64,000 nt of DNA from Cichorium intybus (Eukaryota; Streptophyta; Magnoliopsida; Asterales; Asteraceae). The stretch's first letter is position 1; the number at the start of each line of letters is the position of its first letter. The stretch spans positions 158,535,907-158,599,906 of the forward strand of contig CM042010.1 of assembly GCA_023525715.1 (NCBI GenBank), in the 5' to 3' direction. The translations under genes and the position numbers were made by a program. Shown in pieces: positions 1 to 14,967 of the stretch. The notes under the pieces are model-generated. The model saw only the letters and a program-made list of their open reading frames with translations, was not told the DNA's origin and made no database searches.

Positions 1-1114
1 TAAGGCATGCAAGAGTCTAAGACCACCTAACAAGTATCTGAAAAGTTCTTCATCTTGCTTGGATGACAAAAGTTTTGCAATAAGGTGAACCGATAAATAT
101 CTTGCTAGGCTTTCCAGATCAATCTGAAACATCAAGGTTTAAATGAGGGAAAGGCGTTGTTATAGACAATATGATTTAATGCAAAATATATCAACCTGAT
201 TTGATGATCCATTGCTGGTAGTCCATTGAATAGTATCATTGTCTGCATCTCTGATTAACTTGCTAAGCTCCTGAGAATTTAGTGTATGTAACTCTTTGAT
301 AGCTGAAACCAAATCGATCGCCTGCATGTTCAAGCAAGTTGTAGATAGAGAAATGAATGAGTGTCACATGTTGCTCGTCAGTCTCCTTAGATAACCTTGT
401 TCAATGTATAATAATTATCATACTGTTTTTGAAATAATAATCTAACACAATAAACCGAATTAGGTAAAGCTTTTTTCAAGAGTAACAATCTTCAAAATCT
501 AGAACAATACCATCCTGGCATTTTCAGTTTTACCCTTGATGCGTTAAAATTTGATTTGAGAAAGTCAGCTTCGGGTATGAGTCTTCATTAAATGATTTTT
601 TTCCGTTATTCTCTCATTGGAATATATATTTCCAAGGCTAAAGTGACACAACAATGGGGTAACTATCTCACATTGGAATATATTGTCATAGATGGAAAAC
701 AGTATTATCTGAGTCCTGGAAGTTCTAGCAAAGTGGAACTAACATACAATTTATTACAGATAACTAAGTAACTAACACTTAGGAAAAGAGGCATCTATCA
801 TTGTTCCTACCAACTCAATGAGACTATGGTTAAGAAGTGTATCAATAAATAGAAAGAGCTGCTGCAGGACAATGGTTATGAATAGTACTCATAAGTAAGC
901 GAAACTAATTGCAGGAAGACTACGAAGAAAATCATTTGCCAAGACGAAATGTGTAATAAGAGTTAAGACCCTGAAAAAACCTTTAACAGTTCCGATAGCT
1001 CAACAACCACAAATATTCATAATCATTGACTAAACAACAAAATTCAACTCGAAAATTCAACTTCTCACTCACTTGTTTCCTCCTGCATGGTGCATCCTCC
1101 TTCGCAGACCGCAT
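1..1114 (-). CDS. NDX: Nodulin homeobox protein NDX, 5' end (exons 1-3), runs off the window
   Basis: Three exons read on the minus strand: 1073-1114, 196-321 and 1-123 (open at the window edge). Both introns have GT..AG borders and all junctions are in phase 0. The start codon is 1112-1114, beginning MRSAKED. Exon 2 encodes a segment with SAIKELHTLNSQELSKLIRD, and exon 3 contains ESLARYLSVHLIAKLL and FRYLLGGLRLLHAL. These match the conserved N-terminus of plant NDX; the homeodomain would lie further downstream, outside the window. In Arabidopsis NDX binds single-stranded DNA of an R-loop at the FLC 3' end and represses the antisense transcript COOLAIR, and it interacts with PRC1 components. 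The reading frame is open upstream to another ATG at 1198, but NDX proteins normally start MRxAKE, so 1114 is preferred. A possible 5'UTR splice acceptor lies just upstream. Identity is confident; full length cannot be judged. Confidence 0.88.
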
Positions 1115-2284
1115 TATTGCCTTTCCTGAACCAGAACTGAGAGGCGAAAGCAAAACATCATAAAACAAGTATACAAATAAATTCACTCTTCGCTTCACCA
1201 GATATCCAAATAAACCCTAGTTTTTGTGTTCAGGGTGAAAATTGAAAGAATAGTTGTGAATTAAACAGAGATTACTATATAGAATATAGTATATGAACAA
1301 TTAGATGTTAAATTTTAAACAATTAACAACTGATTACCATAAACTGCAGCTCCAAATCGACAATTGTACTTGGGTATAAGAAAAGCGAGACTAGTTTTTT
1401 GAACCCTAGAACTACGCTAAATATGATGATTTAAATGCACATACGGAGGAGGCTACACATATGCGGTGTCTCTTTGCTATTTTTAGCAGATTAGCTTCGG
1501 GAGAAATGAGTTTGTTCTCAGGGTGTGTTTGACGTGCACTTTGAAAACTATGTTGGCTGTCTACGGTGCAGAATATGTATTCAGTATTTTAAAAATTCTG
1601 GCAATATATTCATTTAATGTAAAATTTTGAAAATTTAGCAATGTATATATATTCAGTATTTTATTAGTTCAGGCGATATATTCATTTAATGTAATAATTT
1701 TCTGTCATTTAATGTTATAAATTTATTTTCTCTTTTATAGAAAATTAACATGTTTTGTTAATTAAATGATTTAAATGTATTATTACAGGCGTAGTGAAAT
1801 AAAAATATTATATTTTGTTTTCTCAAGTTAGCTCTATCTATATACATTAAAGCATTTAGGTTTAATTTATGATAAATTTTTTTTATTGATACTAATATTG
1901 TTTTACACAAATCACTTATTAAGTTATTTACAATAAGAGTGAGTTGTTTCATCGTAATTGGTTGTATATAGTTGGTATGGTAGTCTTTGTACACAATATA
2001 ATATCTCATTTTGATAAAAATACATCTTAAAAATATTCAATTAAATGATATCTAAAATCATCATGGAACATGTACTTAGAACCCAAAATAAATGTATTAC
2101 ATACACGCTACTACCAGAGTAACATATATAATCTAATAGTATCATCAGATATTATCAAGATACATTGAATATACAAAAGTATCATTCATCGTCACATCAT
2201 ATTCTTTCCTTCAACTGACGTTACATATGTTACACAGTGTCATTACCATTACCAATTAGGGACATGTTAACACACAATGTAAAC
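1115..2284. other. NDX 5' flank and AT-rich intergenic DNA
   Basis: This should contain the NDX promoter and 5'UTR, since NDX reads leftwards from 1114. Beyond about 1500 the sequence is AT-rich and has no credible coding content. I could not single out a convincing core promoter motif. Confidence 0.5.
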
Positions 2285-2569
2285 TTGGGTGTGTTTCTTG
2301 AGTATTGGGTTAACAAGAATAATTGCAATGGAATATGTAAAAGGTAATCAACACATGTTTAAGGTTATTTATGCATAGGCAACCATTCCAAAGTATACAG
2401 TTCCCATTTTGTCATTCTGGAACACGTATCACTTGGTTTCTTTATAACTATTCTAGGAACATATGCGTTGGTGTGTATTGAGTCAAACATTCACGATTCG
2501 AGGTCAACAAACTAACCATAAAATGGAAAACAAGAAATCGAATCAAATTCATCAATCAAACACACCAAA
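2285..2569. repeat. Possible 285-bp MITE
   Basis: The ends TTGGGTGTGTTT (2285-2296) and AAACACACCAAA (2558-2569) are inverted repeats matching at 11 of 12 positions. The interior is non-coding. No convincing target duplication was found, so the superfamily is unassigned and the call is tentative. Confidence 0.35.
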
Positions 2570-3112
2570 TAAAATTAACCATAATAAGTAATAATGTGAT
2601 TGAATGTGGTTCCGCTATCACTTGGTATACGTTCATGGGAGGAGGGATAATATTTTATTAATGGGAGAACTAAAACATGGATACAAAGATATTGCTATCG
2701 AAGGGTTTCAAAAGTCTCAAATTTAATGTCTTATATAGTCACTTGAGAGCACCTCCAACACCTTAACAAATAATCAATACCATTACAATTACTTAATAAA
2801 TTAAAAATATCATGAATAATTATAAAAAAATCAAAATGAGGAACAAGTGGAAGAATTATGAATTCTTTCTTCCAACAATCATTCCAACTACGGTCGAGTT
2901 TTATATGGTTTAAACCGTAAAACCTCCTGAACTAAAACTTAAATGGTTTTCTCGGGTTCGGTTTTTCGTTTTAGCTTTGGTTTTCGGTTTAACAGTTTTC
3001 GTTTGGCAATTTGAATATGTTTTTAATTTTTTTATATGTAGGTTAATATATAAACTATAAGTATTGTGTGAATGTATGACTAATTATGGACCAATCACCA
3101 TCTAAGGGGATA

Positions 3113-3187
3113 TTAGTCAATTTGTATAATATAATTATAATTTTCAGTAATTAATATTAGATTACCCTAATTAAAACTGTAAATTAG

Positions 3188-3258
<71 letters not shown>

Positions 3259-3329
3259 TCAATTTGTATAATATAATTATAATTTTCAGTAATTAATATT
3301 AGATTACCCTAATTAAAACTGTTAATTAA

Positions 3330-3331
<2 letters not shown>
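3113..3331. repeat. Direct duplication of a ~75-bp block separated by (TA)n
   Basis: The block beginning TTAGTCAATTTGTATAATAT occurs at about 3113-3189 and again at 3254-3331, nearly identical. Each copy is followed by a (TA)n tract. Slippage or unequal exchange at the microsatellite is the likely origin. Confidence 0.85.
3190..3255. repeat. (TA)n microsatellite
   Basis: Uninterrupted TA dinucleotides of about 66 bp. Confidence 0.97.

Positions 3332-3385
<54 letters not shown>
3332..3385. repeat. (TA)n microsatellite
   Basis: Uninterrupted TA dinucleotides of about 54 bp, following the second copy of the duplicated block. Confidence 0.97.
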
Positions 3386-3387
<2 letters not shown>

Positions 3388-3574
3388 TTATAAAGAAACA
3401 TGTCACGATCTCTCATCTCACAATCGTCGTGCCCATCATCATCTTCAAACCCGTCATCATCTTCAACCTTGTTAGGACTAAGCATTTCGACAGATGATCA
3501 CATAATAACATGAGTACATGACTGGATCTTAATGATAATTATGATAAGCATGAGGCTAATGAGAAAAAAATACG

Positions 3575-3790
3575 TAAAACGAATAAAGTTGAAGAAAAGA
3601 TTCGTGGTGTAGGGTCATTTTAAGGTGTTCATCATGAACAAGGTGAAATAAAGCCACTTGTAAGTAATTGTGCAAAAGAGTATTTTTTGAGTAATAAAGG
3701 TCATGGGACTAGCACTTTAAATAGTTATTTAAGACAATATCTCATATACTTAGAAAATAATAAAGTGGATGGTCAACTAAAACACGACTA
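3575..3790 (+). pseudogene. hAT transposase BED zinc-finger remnant
   Basis: A conceptual read gives EQGEIKPLVSNCAKEYFLS followed by HGTSTLNSYLRQYL. This follows the BED zinc-finger pattern of plant hAT transposases (a cysteine pair, then HGTSTLxxHL). The first cysteine has become Leu or Val and the terminal His has become Tyr, and stop codons lie before and after, so it is non-functional. No dimerisation (hATC) domain is recognisable in the surrounding sequence. Confidence 0.6.
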
Positions 3791-4099
3791 GCCTCTCAAA
3801 ACGGAGGTTTAGACAAACAAATATTGGTAGCATGGAAATTGGCTAATTGAGTTTTTGTCAATGGAATAAGTTCTAAAATTAAGTCATTCAGCTCATTCAT
3901 GTCATTTGTGTCAAATGCACTACACCTGGAATAATTGGTAATTGAAATTGGGCTTTTGTTAAATGGGTTTACCAAACCCAAATCGTGTAAACTAAACCCG
4001 ATAATCGACTAAATCGAAAAATATATGGTTAACGGTTGGTTTGGTGTCCATCCCCATACCGAATAACCAGAAAACCACCCACTGCTCACCCTCACCAAA

Positions 4100-8090
<3,991 letters not shown>

Positions 8091-8499
8091 TACATACATA
8101 TATTAATTTATTTTAAATTGCGACTAACCTTAGAGATATATTTAGTAGAACAATTACTTAAAAACCTAAATGTTATTTGGAAAATATGAATTTTTACAAA
8201 AAAGATTTGTCATGACTCTTGAATAACCATTTCCAGGAAGGGTTTTGGTAAACAAACCCCTCATGATGTGACACGTGTGTGTGGAAATCAACCCACACAA
8301 TATACACACTCACACACATATAGGAGGTTTATTTAATATCACCATTCCAAGAATCATGTTTATGATTAAACGTATGATTTTTTAAAATTTGTCATGGTTT
8401 GCCAATATATGCATTTTTAGAATATTTTTATGGCCGCCCCAATATTATTGTTAATCATAAATAAATGCGGAATAATTTAACTCTTAAATATGAGATTAA

Positions 8500-9364
8500 A
8501 ATTTAAAGTTATGGCTTTGTCGAACAGGACACACTAGCAATTGAGCAAAACGCTAAGAACACATATGATACTTTCCTAAGTTTGCTGCTTTAGAAAAAAC
8601 TTGTTGGTGGAATGTAGGGTTCGAGTAGCGTGACAAGATTGTGTTAAGACTTGATGCCTACGAGGTGAGTTTTGTGCAAATTTTATGGTTGCTTGCACGA
8701 AAGTATTTATAGTGAAAAATAAAATGTGGTATTATTTCAAGTATTTATTTATATACGTTTTGTAATAAATGTTGTTGCATTAAAGTTTTTGGACTTGTTT
8801 ACCTTCTATAAGTTTGCTTGCGATGACACAATTAGTAGGGACATGTGGTTAATAATCGGGAACATGATGGATATATTGTGAACTGAAATGGATATGACTT
8901 AAACATTTGCTCACTTCCTTGGATATTTGAACACTTGAGCACATTGACGGCTCGTGCCAAAAGGAAAGAGAAGCGGACATTCGGTTCCGTTTCTGGATAA
9001 ATAAAATGTTTCCCAAGATCGTATCCTCAGGTAAATGTACTCTTGAATGCTTTGGTTATTAATGCATGATAAAATTGTTTTATTTAAATTAATAGACGTC
9101 TACTTGCATGAAAACCACGAACTCACAGATCCATAGGCTTACCCAGTTATAATTTTAAAATGTGAACAACCCATGAAATCTTATTGTGAGCGGCAGTGGA
9201 AAAGGAAATAAGAAAATCTGAACATGAATAAAACCTGGGAGTTCCAGAGAGACATAACACTCTTAAAATATACTTTAGTTTATTACTTTCGTTGTTGTTA
9301 GAAACGATGTTTGGATTTTTTTTATTTATTTCTTTTTTTGTATTGAAATTTTTGGGGTGTTACA
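8500..9364 (+). mobile_element. Ty3-gypsy-type LTR, 3' portion (start not found)
   Basis: The segment ends GGGTGTTACA at 9364. That is the same LTR terminus used by the complete LTR elements elsewhere in this window, and a primer-binding site follows at once. The stretch CACGAACTCACAGATCCATAGGCTTACCC (in two parts, about 9117-9147) resembles the transcript-end region of plant gypsy LTRs. No matching TGTAACACC start was found upstream and no second LTR downstream, so this is an old truncated copy and its left limit is a guess. Confidence 0.5.
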
Positions 9365-9366
9365 AG

Positions 9367-9379
9367 TTGGTCTCAGAGC
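9367..9379 (+). other. Primer-binding site of a decayed LTR element
   Basis: TTGGTCTCAGAGC lies two bases after the LTR terminus. It differs by one base from TTGGTATCAGAGC, the initiator-methionine-tRNA-type site seen at the other LTR elements in this window. Confidence 0.6.
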
Positions 9380-9678
9380 TAGGTGCACAAGGTCGGTGTG
9401 TTTGACGGGGACGTGGAACCCTATAATCGGGGGAGAAAAGGGAATAAATCCCTAATCTCATATGAAAGGGGTAGGAGAACTAAGCATTGTCTTATAATGG
9501 GTGTGGATACCTACCTATTATAATGCGTTTTAAAATTGTGGGGACAGCAGATCCCATAAGAACTTTACAGTTAAGCGTGCCCAAGCAAGAACAATTTAAG
9601 GATGGTGACCCCCTGATGTTACACATAGACTCAATTAGGTTTACGACATATTGTTTTGGCTTTCAAGTAAACAACACA

Positions 9679-9711
<33 letters not shown>

Positions 9712-10274
9712 ATTTATGTTTTTATTTTGTGGTTTTATGAAGAATGCGTTCTTGTAAGATTTTGTACACTAGTGTCTACAAGTAGGCAAACTGTCATTTT
9801 GGGATGCACATACGATAAAGGAATTCTACTTAGAGTTCTCAAGATCATCCAAGATAAGGTAATCTTCTTAACTTCCACTTGTAGGTTTTGTTGCAAGTAA
9901 TCGATATACATGGACACATAGTGATGATGCGTCTTATATTATGCTTTCATTTTCATGTTTTGTTTTGAGAACCATCATGGTCAAACAAATCGAAATTAAA
10001 AAAAATGGTCAAATAAGTTTTTTATAAATTAAATTAAAATATGTCTATCTAATTTGACTAAATATAATAATGTTAAATATAAAACTTAAATCAAAATGCC
10101 AAATTAACAAACAAAATGTAAGAAAAGTTATTCTTTATATAATAATTTTTTTCTAAACAAGTAGTCATTTAGTTACTTAAATATAACAATTATTATAAAT
10201 AACATAATATTACAAATATTATGTTGATATTTAAAATAATAATCATGATGAAAATTTAAAAAAAACGTCCAAAT
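9380..10274. other. Possible internal remnant of the LTR element, then AT-rich DNA
   Basis: The first few hundred bases may be leader sequence of the truncated LTR element. An open frame at 9487-9900 crosses a (CT)n tract (about 9681-9711) and shows no recognisable domain, so I do not call it a gene. From about 9960 onwards the DNA is strongly AT-rich with nothing identifiable. Confidence 0.4.
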
Positions 10275-10690
10275 GAGTTAAAGCCTCTACGATAAGCAAG
10301 TGAATGGGGCCGGTGCGTGGCGAACAGAACGGTTCATCAAACCATTTTTAGCCTTCACTCCCTAAATAGGAATAGAGCTACTTTACAAATAGGGCTAATT
10401 ACTTCGCACCTGACTGTGATAGCCCTCTTGATACCTTATTGGAGCTTTGTAACTAGTGGTCGGTTTCCCGTCGCTAGAGCCTTTTCCCAGTGCACGGAGC
10501 CCCAACGAGGAAGGCGTTAGTGATTTATGGTCCATAATGCTAATCCCTCTTTTTGTGCTACTCCTACTCCTAGGGCGGGAAGAAGATAAGAAAAGGCCAA
10601 GCGTTCTCTTGGTTTCCCAACCTGTTGCTTCTAAAGATTGCCCTCTCTCGGTTGGATGTTGGTCCAGCCTACTATGAGGATCCTGTATCC
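10275..10690. other. Probable mitochondrial DNA insertion (NUMT)
   Basis: This block of about 415 bp is near 48% GC inside DNA of roughly 20% GC, with sharp edges. Its texture (mixed purine runs, CCCGTCGCTAGAGCC, CTCCTAGGGCGGGAAG) resembles plant mitochondrial intergenic sequence. I recognise no mitochondrial gene in it, so the call rests on composition and impression. Confidence 0.45.
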
Positions 10691-11098
10691 AGCAACCAAC
10701 CTATACTTATTAGTCATAACAATAGTTATAAAATCAAAAATTATATTTAATTCTATTCATACTCAACATGCAGATAAATATCATTAAGATGATATAATCT
10801 TAAAATATATTCATCTAAATTGATTAACCATCATAATAGTTAATAATAATAATAAATTAAATTTACTTTTATTTTAATATGCAACCCGTGGATAGATGCT
10901 ACTGAAATAAGATGGTGATAATATATGTCTATCTTATCATATATTTAAAATAATTACAATATTATGTATCAACTTAGTATGAGAATTATTATTTTAAATT
11001 TAATGACAATGTTATAGTTATTTGTAATAATATATATATTTATTAGTATTTTAATTATATTATTATATTCTACACAACATACAACATAAGAACATTCA
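10691..11098. other. AT-rich intergenic DNA
   Basis: Nothing recognisable; very AT-rich up to the target duplication of the MULE that follows. Confidence 0.5.
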
Positions 11099-11281
11099 TT
11101 TAATTTAGACAAAACTGCAAAAATGATTCCCGTGCTTTGTCAAAATCGCACTTTGGATCCAAAAAGTTTTCCACTTGCATGGCATGTCCAAAATGGGAAA
11201 CTTCCCGTGTTTTTGGTCCCTGTCCTACTTGAAAAGACCAATTTACCCTTTTAATTTGTTTTTCCATTTTTATTATATATA

Positions 11282-12702
11282 GAGTAAATTACAATTTTGG
11301 TCCCTGTGGTTTGCATGAAATTTCACTTTTGGTCATCGTTTCGTTTTTCCACGCTGATGGTCATTGAACTACACTTTTGCTTACACTATTGGTCCCTTGG
11401 CCAGGTAAAATGACCAATATACATTTTTTATTTTCTTTTTCATTTTTCTTTTATGTATTATTTATTAAATGAATTTAAAAAAAAAAAGAAAAAAAAACAT
11501 CCCCTCCCATCACCTCTTCCGGTCATCTTCCCCGATGGCCGGGAAGCCATTAACGGCGCTGAAGTTGCAGGAAGCATAAACAGGCACGAAGAAGAAGTCG
11601 GCCACCGATGGATCAAACGTCCGTACATCGCTTTTAATCCATGCTTTATGTATCGCCACCTCCGACGCAAATAAATGGCTGCCACACCGATCGTTTGACA
11701 GCCAATCACTATTATATTTCGACGGCAATTCGTATATATACACTCTCAAATCCTTCAAAGATCTGGGTTGCCGGAGAACTGCGGCGTCTGAGGGAACCCC
11801 GGAGACCGAAAGCTGTTGTGGTTGAGATATTATAGTTTTTAACGACGACGTCGCCAGACGATGGTTTCCCAGAGACGTAGAAAAAAAGTAAAATGAGAGA
11901 GAAAACCAGAGAATCTATTTGAAATATCGAAAGCAAAAGGGCGTCTCTGTTTTTCCATGTCTGCTCCGCAAAAGCTTCATCCTCACATTGAAATTCTTCC
12001 TGTTCCAAAACCTAGCACCACCGTAATAAGAAGACGGAAACACAGATGCAATTTTTGACCAAATTCCTCCTTCCATCCAAATAGGTTTGAGGACATAATT
12101 CTTGTGGTTCTTAAATTCCAAATCTTCAACACATCGGTTTGTTGTACATCCGTAATCTTGGCCCTAACAATGGCACCTGCAACTCCATTCTGTTCTCCAG
12201 ATCTCGCTTCTCATTTTCCGTCAAGAAATCAAGCGTAGTTTTGACCTACCGATTCAAACCAATTTTTGACCTACCGATTCAAAGCTCACATTCTTATATG
12301 TGTGAATGTATCCTCGTCTTCCTTCGTGTCAAGAAAATGGGTTTCATTTCTGGTTGACGAAGTAGAATTCAAGAAACCCAAAACTGAATATTATAACCAA
12401 GATTAATCAAACTAGAAGGGTTATTGGATTAGATTCAAGAAACCCAAATTTGAAGGGTTTACTGGAGCGATGACCGGAAGAAGTGATGGGAGGGGATGTT
12501 TTTTTTTTAATTCATTTAATAAATAATACATAAAATAAAAACGAAAAAGAAAATAAAAAGGGTATATTGGTCATTTTACCTGGCCAAGGGACCAATAGTG
12601 TAAGCAAAAGTGTAGTTCAGGGACCATCAGCGTGGAAAAACGAAACGATGACCAAAAGTGAAATTTCATGCAAACCACAGGGACCAAAATTGTAATTTAC
12701 TC
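11282..12702. mobile_element. Pack-MULE carrying GT47 gene fragments
   Basis: Inverted ends of about 235 bp lie at 11282-11521 and 12472-12702, both starting GAGTAAATTACAATTTTGG. They are flanked by a perfect 9-bp duplication TTATATATA (11273-11281 and 12703-12711). The interior holds coding fragments of an exostosin-family glycosyltransferase on the minus strand. The element inserted immediately inside the left inverted repeat of the larger MULE. Confidence 0.92.
11510..12010 (-). pseudogene. Captured exostosin-family (GT47) glycosyltransferase fragment
   Basis: On the minus strand 11530-11758 translates to a segment containing LRVYIYELPSKYNSDWL, HLFASEVAIHKA and FDPSVADFFFVPVYASCNFS. These are hallmark N-terminal blocks of plant GT47 proteins (type II Golgi membrane enzymes that build cell-wall and glycoprotein glycans). 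A separate frame just upstream (11712-12008) contains a hydrophobic stretch followed by GLRGSLRRRSSPATQIFEG and probably derives from the anchor and stem region of the same gene. The parts are in different frames, and the fragment ends at the inverted repeat with FPAIGEDD, before the rest of the catalytic domain. It cannot encode an enzyme; it is cargo of the Pack-MULE. Confidence 0.8.
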
Positions 12703-12711
12703 TTATATATA

Positions 12712-13465
12712 TCTTAACATTTTTCTAATTAAAAATAAAAGAAATACTCCCCTTCCCCCACCCCCTCTCTCTCTCTCTCTCAAAACATACGTACACATCG
12801 ACAAGTTAGAAACACGAACTCATCACCGATCTCTTCTCTCTCCCTCTCTATCTCTCTCTCTCTCTCTGTGTCTCTCTTCATCGGATTTCCAGCCGTGATT
12901 TTAGGGTTTCAAATCGCCAGAATCCTAGATTTCAGGGCTTCAAATCGCCGGAATGCACGACTGTTGGTACGACGTCGTTGAATGAGGTTGCCGGAGGTTA
13001 AACTAGAAAAGGATTGCAAATCCCGTTCGAGCCATCACCGCCGTTACCGGCTGCAGTGGCGAAAAGCAGGAGAACAGACAAAAACGAAGGAGGATACGAC
13101 GCCGGCTGCGGTGGCGGAAATCAAGATCCTCTATCTAATGTAAATCTCCAGTACGTGAAATCGAGATCCTCTGTTTGAATCGAGATCCTTTGTTTGAACC
13201 GAGATCCTGTAAATTGGTTTTCTTTTGTGGTTTAATCTTGGGGCTTTGAGTAGCGTGTGGAAACCAGATGTAATCAGCACGATTTAGAGGTATACGATGT
13301 TTAATTGGAAGAATTCCTGATTCCAATGTGATTCTTCCCTAAAATTGATTTTCATACGTTGGATTAGGTTTAGGGTTGGTTTTCGAACAGAATGGAAGCT
13401 TCTGGTGCTAATTCAGACGCGCACAAAGACACTTGAAACAAACTCAGTTTAGTCGATATGAAAGC
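12712..13465 (+). other. Gene-like cargo of the outer MULE, left part
   Basis: The segment has CT-rich 5'UTR-like sequence (12765-12866), TTTTAGGGTTTC, and a GC-richer stretch with repeated CGCCGG and GAATCGAGATCC motifs. A short open frame starting MEASGANSDAHKDT begins at 13392. This is the style of a captured promoter, 5'UTR and first exon, but I do not recognise the source gene. The cargo resumes after the copia insertion at 21108. Confidence 0.45.
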
Positions 13466-13667
13466 TATTGGGAATCAAGATATAATCATAATCCTTTCCT
13501 TTTCTTTTTCCTTTTTTCTCTCTACAGAATGCTCCTCTGTTTTTTGTCATTTATTTTGTTTCCTTTTAAACTTTGTTTTCTTGTCTATTTATTTTCCTCC
13601 TCTCTGTAATGCTTTCAAGATGAATAAGAAAACACAGAACCTTTCCTTCAATCCTTCAATTTGAACA
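13466..13667 (+). repeat. Copia 5' LTR
   Basis: 202 bp, starting TATTGGG rather than the usual TGTTGGG, so the terminal dinucleotides are TA..CA. The 3' copy shares this, so the change predates the insertion. Confidence 0.93.
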
Positions 13668-13682
13668 TGGTATCAGAGCAGG
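13668..13682 (+). other. Copia primer-binding site
   Basis: TGGTATCAGAGCAGG is complementary to the 3' end of initiator methionine tRNA, the usual primer for plant copia elements. Confidence 0.9.
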
Positions 13683-14967
13683 TTCTAACCAAGCTCTGAA
13701 TAAAGAAATCCCAATAGAAGCTCCTCATCTGCCGATGCAATGACCGGAGAAAAAGACAAAGACGGCGACAAGAATGAAGGCGGCATTGATGCCAACTCAC
13801 CCCTGTATATTCACGCTTCGGATTACCCGAAGCAGATGCACGTCAACGACCTTCTAAACGACCACAACTACACCGATTGGTCACAAGAAATGATGAATTT
13901 CTTGTTTGCCAAAAACAAGGTGGGCTTCATTGATGGATCCCTCAAGAAACCAGAAACAACCTCTCCCAACTACATGCCTTGGATGCGTTGTGACGCCATG
14001 TTGAAAGGATGGCTTACAACAGCCATGGAGAAAGAAACAAGAAGCAGTGTGAAATATGCGGGTACTGCTCGAGAAATCTGGATTGACCTCGTTGAAAGGT
14101 TCGGGAAAGAAAGTGCCCCTAGAGCTTTCGAGTTGAAGCATGCTCTCACAACTACACAACAATCCGGAGCGTCCGTCTCTGCGTATTACACAAAACTCAG
14201 AGGGGTTTGGGATGAAATAAGTTCTGTTATGCCCACACCACAGTGCACCTGTAATGGGTGTAGTTGTGATCTTAGAAAAAGGATGAATGAATCCAAGGAG
14301 AAAGAGAGACTCTATGAATTTCTCATGGGTTTAGACAATGATTTTGCAGTGATTAAAACTCAGATCCTTGCCACAAAACCTCTCCCTAGCTTGAGCAACG
14401 CTTACCATCTTGTGGCATAGGATGAGAGACAAAGAGCCATATCGCATGAAAAAGGACCTGCAACCGAAGCCGCTGCCTTCAAGGCTTTTACTCCAGGGCG
14501 TAGAGATGGCATTGGAGGTCGTGAAACTATGAAGCGTGACAAGAGTACTGCCAAAGATCCAAAACACGGTGATGTAATTGAACATTGCACCATTTGCGGG
14601 AAAGACGGGCACAACAAAGATGGTTGTTTCAAGAAGATCGGCTATCCCGAGTGGTGGCCAGGTAATAAAACCAAGCGAGAAGGCACAAAGGTCGCTTATG
14701 TCAAAGCTGATTCAAGTCCAATTCCTGGACTCACGAATGAGCAATACCAGACTTTCTTGGAGACCTTCGCTGGAGAAAATAACAAAACCAAGAATGATAC
14801 ACCACGTATGGCCAACTTCGCAGGTAAAAGGGAAAGGGACGATGAGTGGGTGGTGGACTCGGGAGCCACCGAACACATCACCCACGACCCAAATTTCCTC
14901 AACAACAAAACAGAAATTGGATTCGAGCCACCTGTCACTATTGCAAATGGGACGAAAGTGCCTGTTA

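Larger units (their letters stand above)
2890..4095 (+). mobile_element. Decayed hAT-type DNA transposon (approximate limits)
   Basis: The flanks carry the GGTTCGGTTTTTCG-like sequence (2955-3000) and its complementary style (3985-4080) that are common in subterminal regions of plant hAT elements. The interior contains a BED zinc-finger remnant (see 3575-3790). The element also holds a duplicated block of about 75 bp separated by (TA)n. Terminal inverted repeats and an 8-bp target duplication were not identified, so the borders are only approximate. Confidence 0.45.

Noticed and set aside
9487..9900. 137-codon frame as a gene
   Set aside because: It crosses a (CT)n tract, has no recognisable domain, and lies in the remnant of an LTR element.
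11453..11835. Plus-strand open frames over the GT47 fragment
   Set aside because: They are antisense shadows of the captured exostosin-like segment on the minus strand.
13881..14632. Minus-strand frames across the copia gag
   Set aside because: They are shadows of the plus-strand gag, whose CCHC and protease motifs identify the coding strand.
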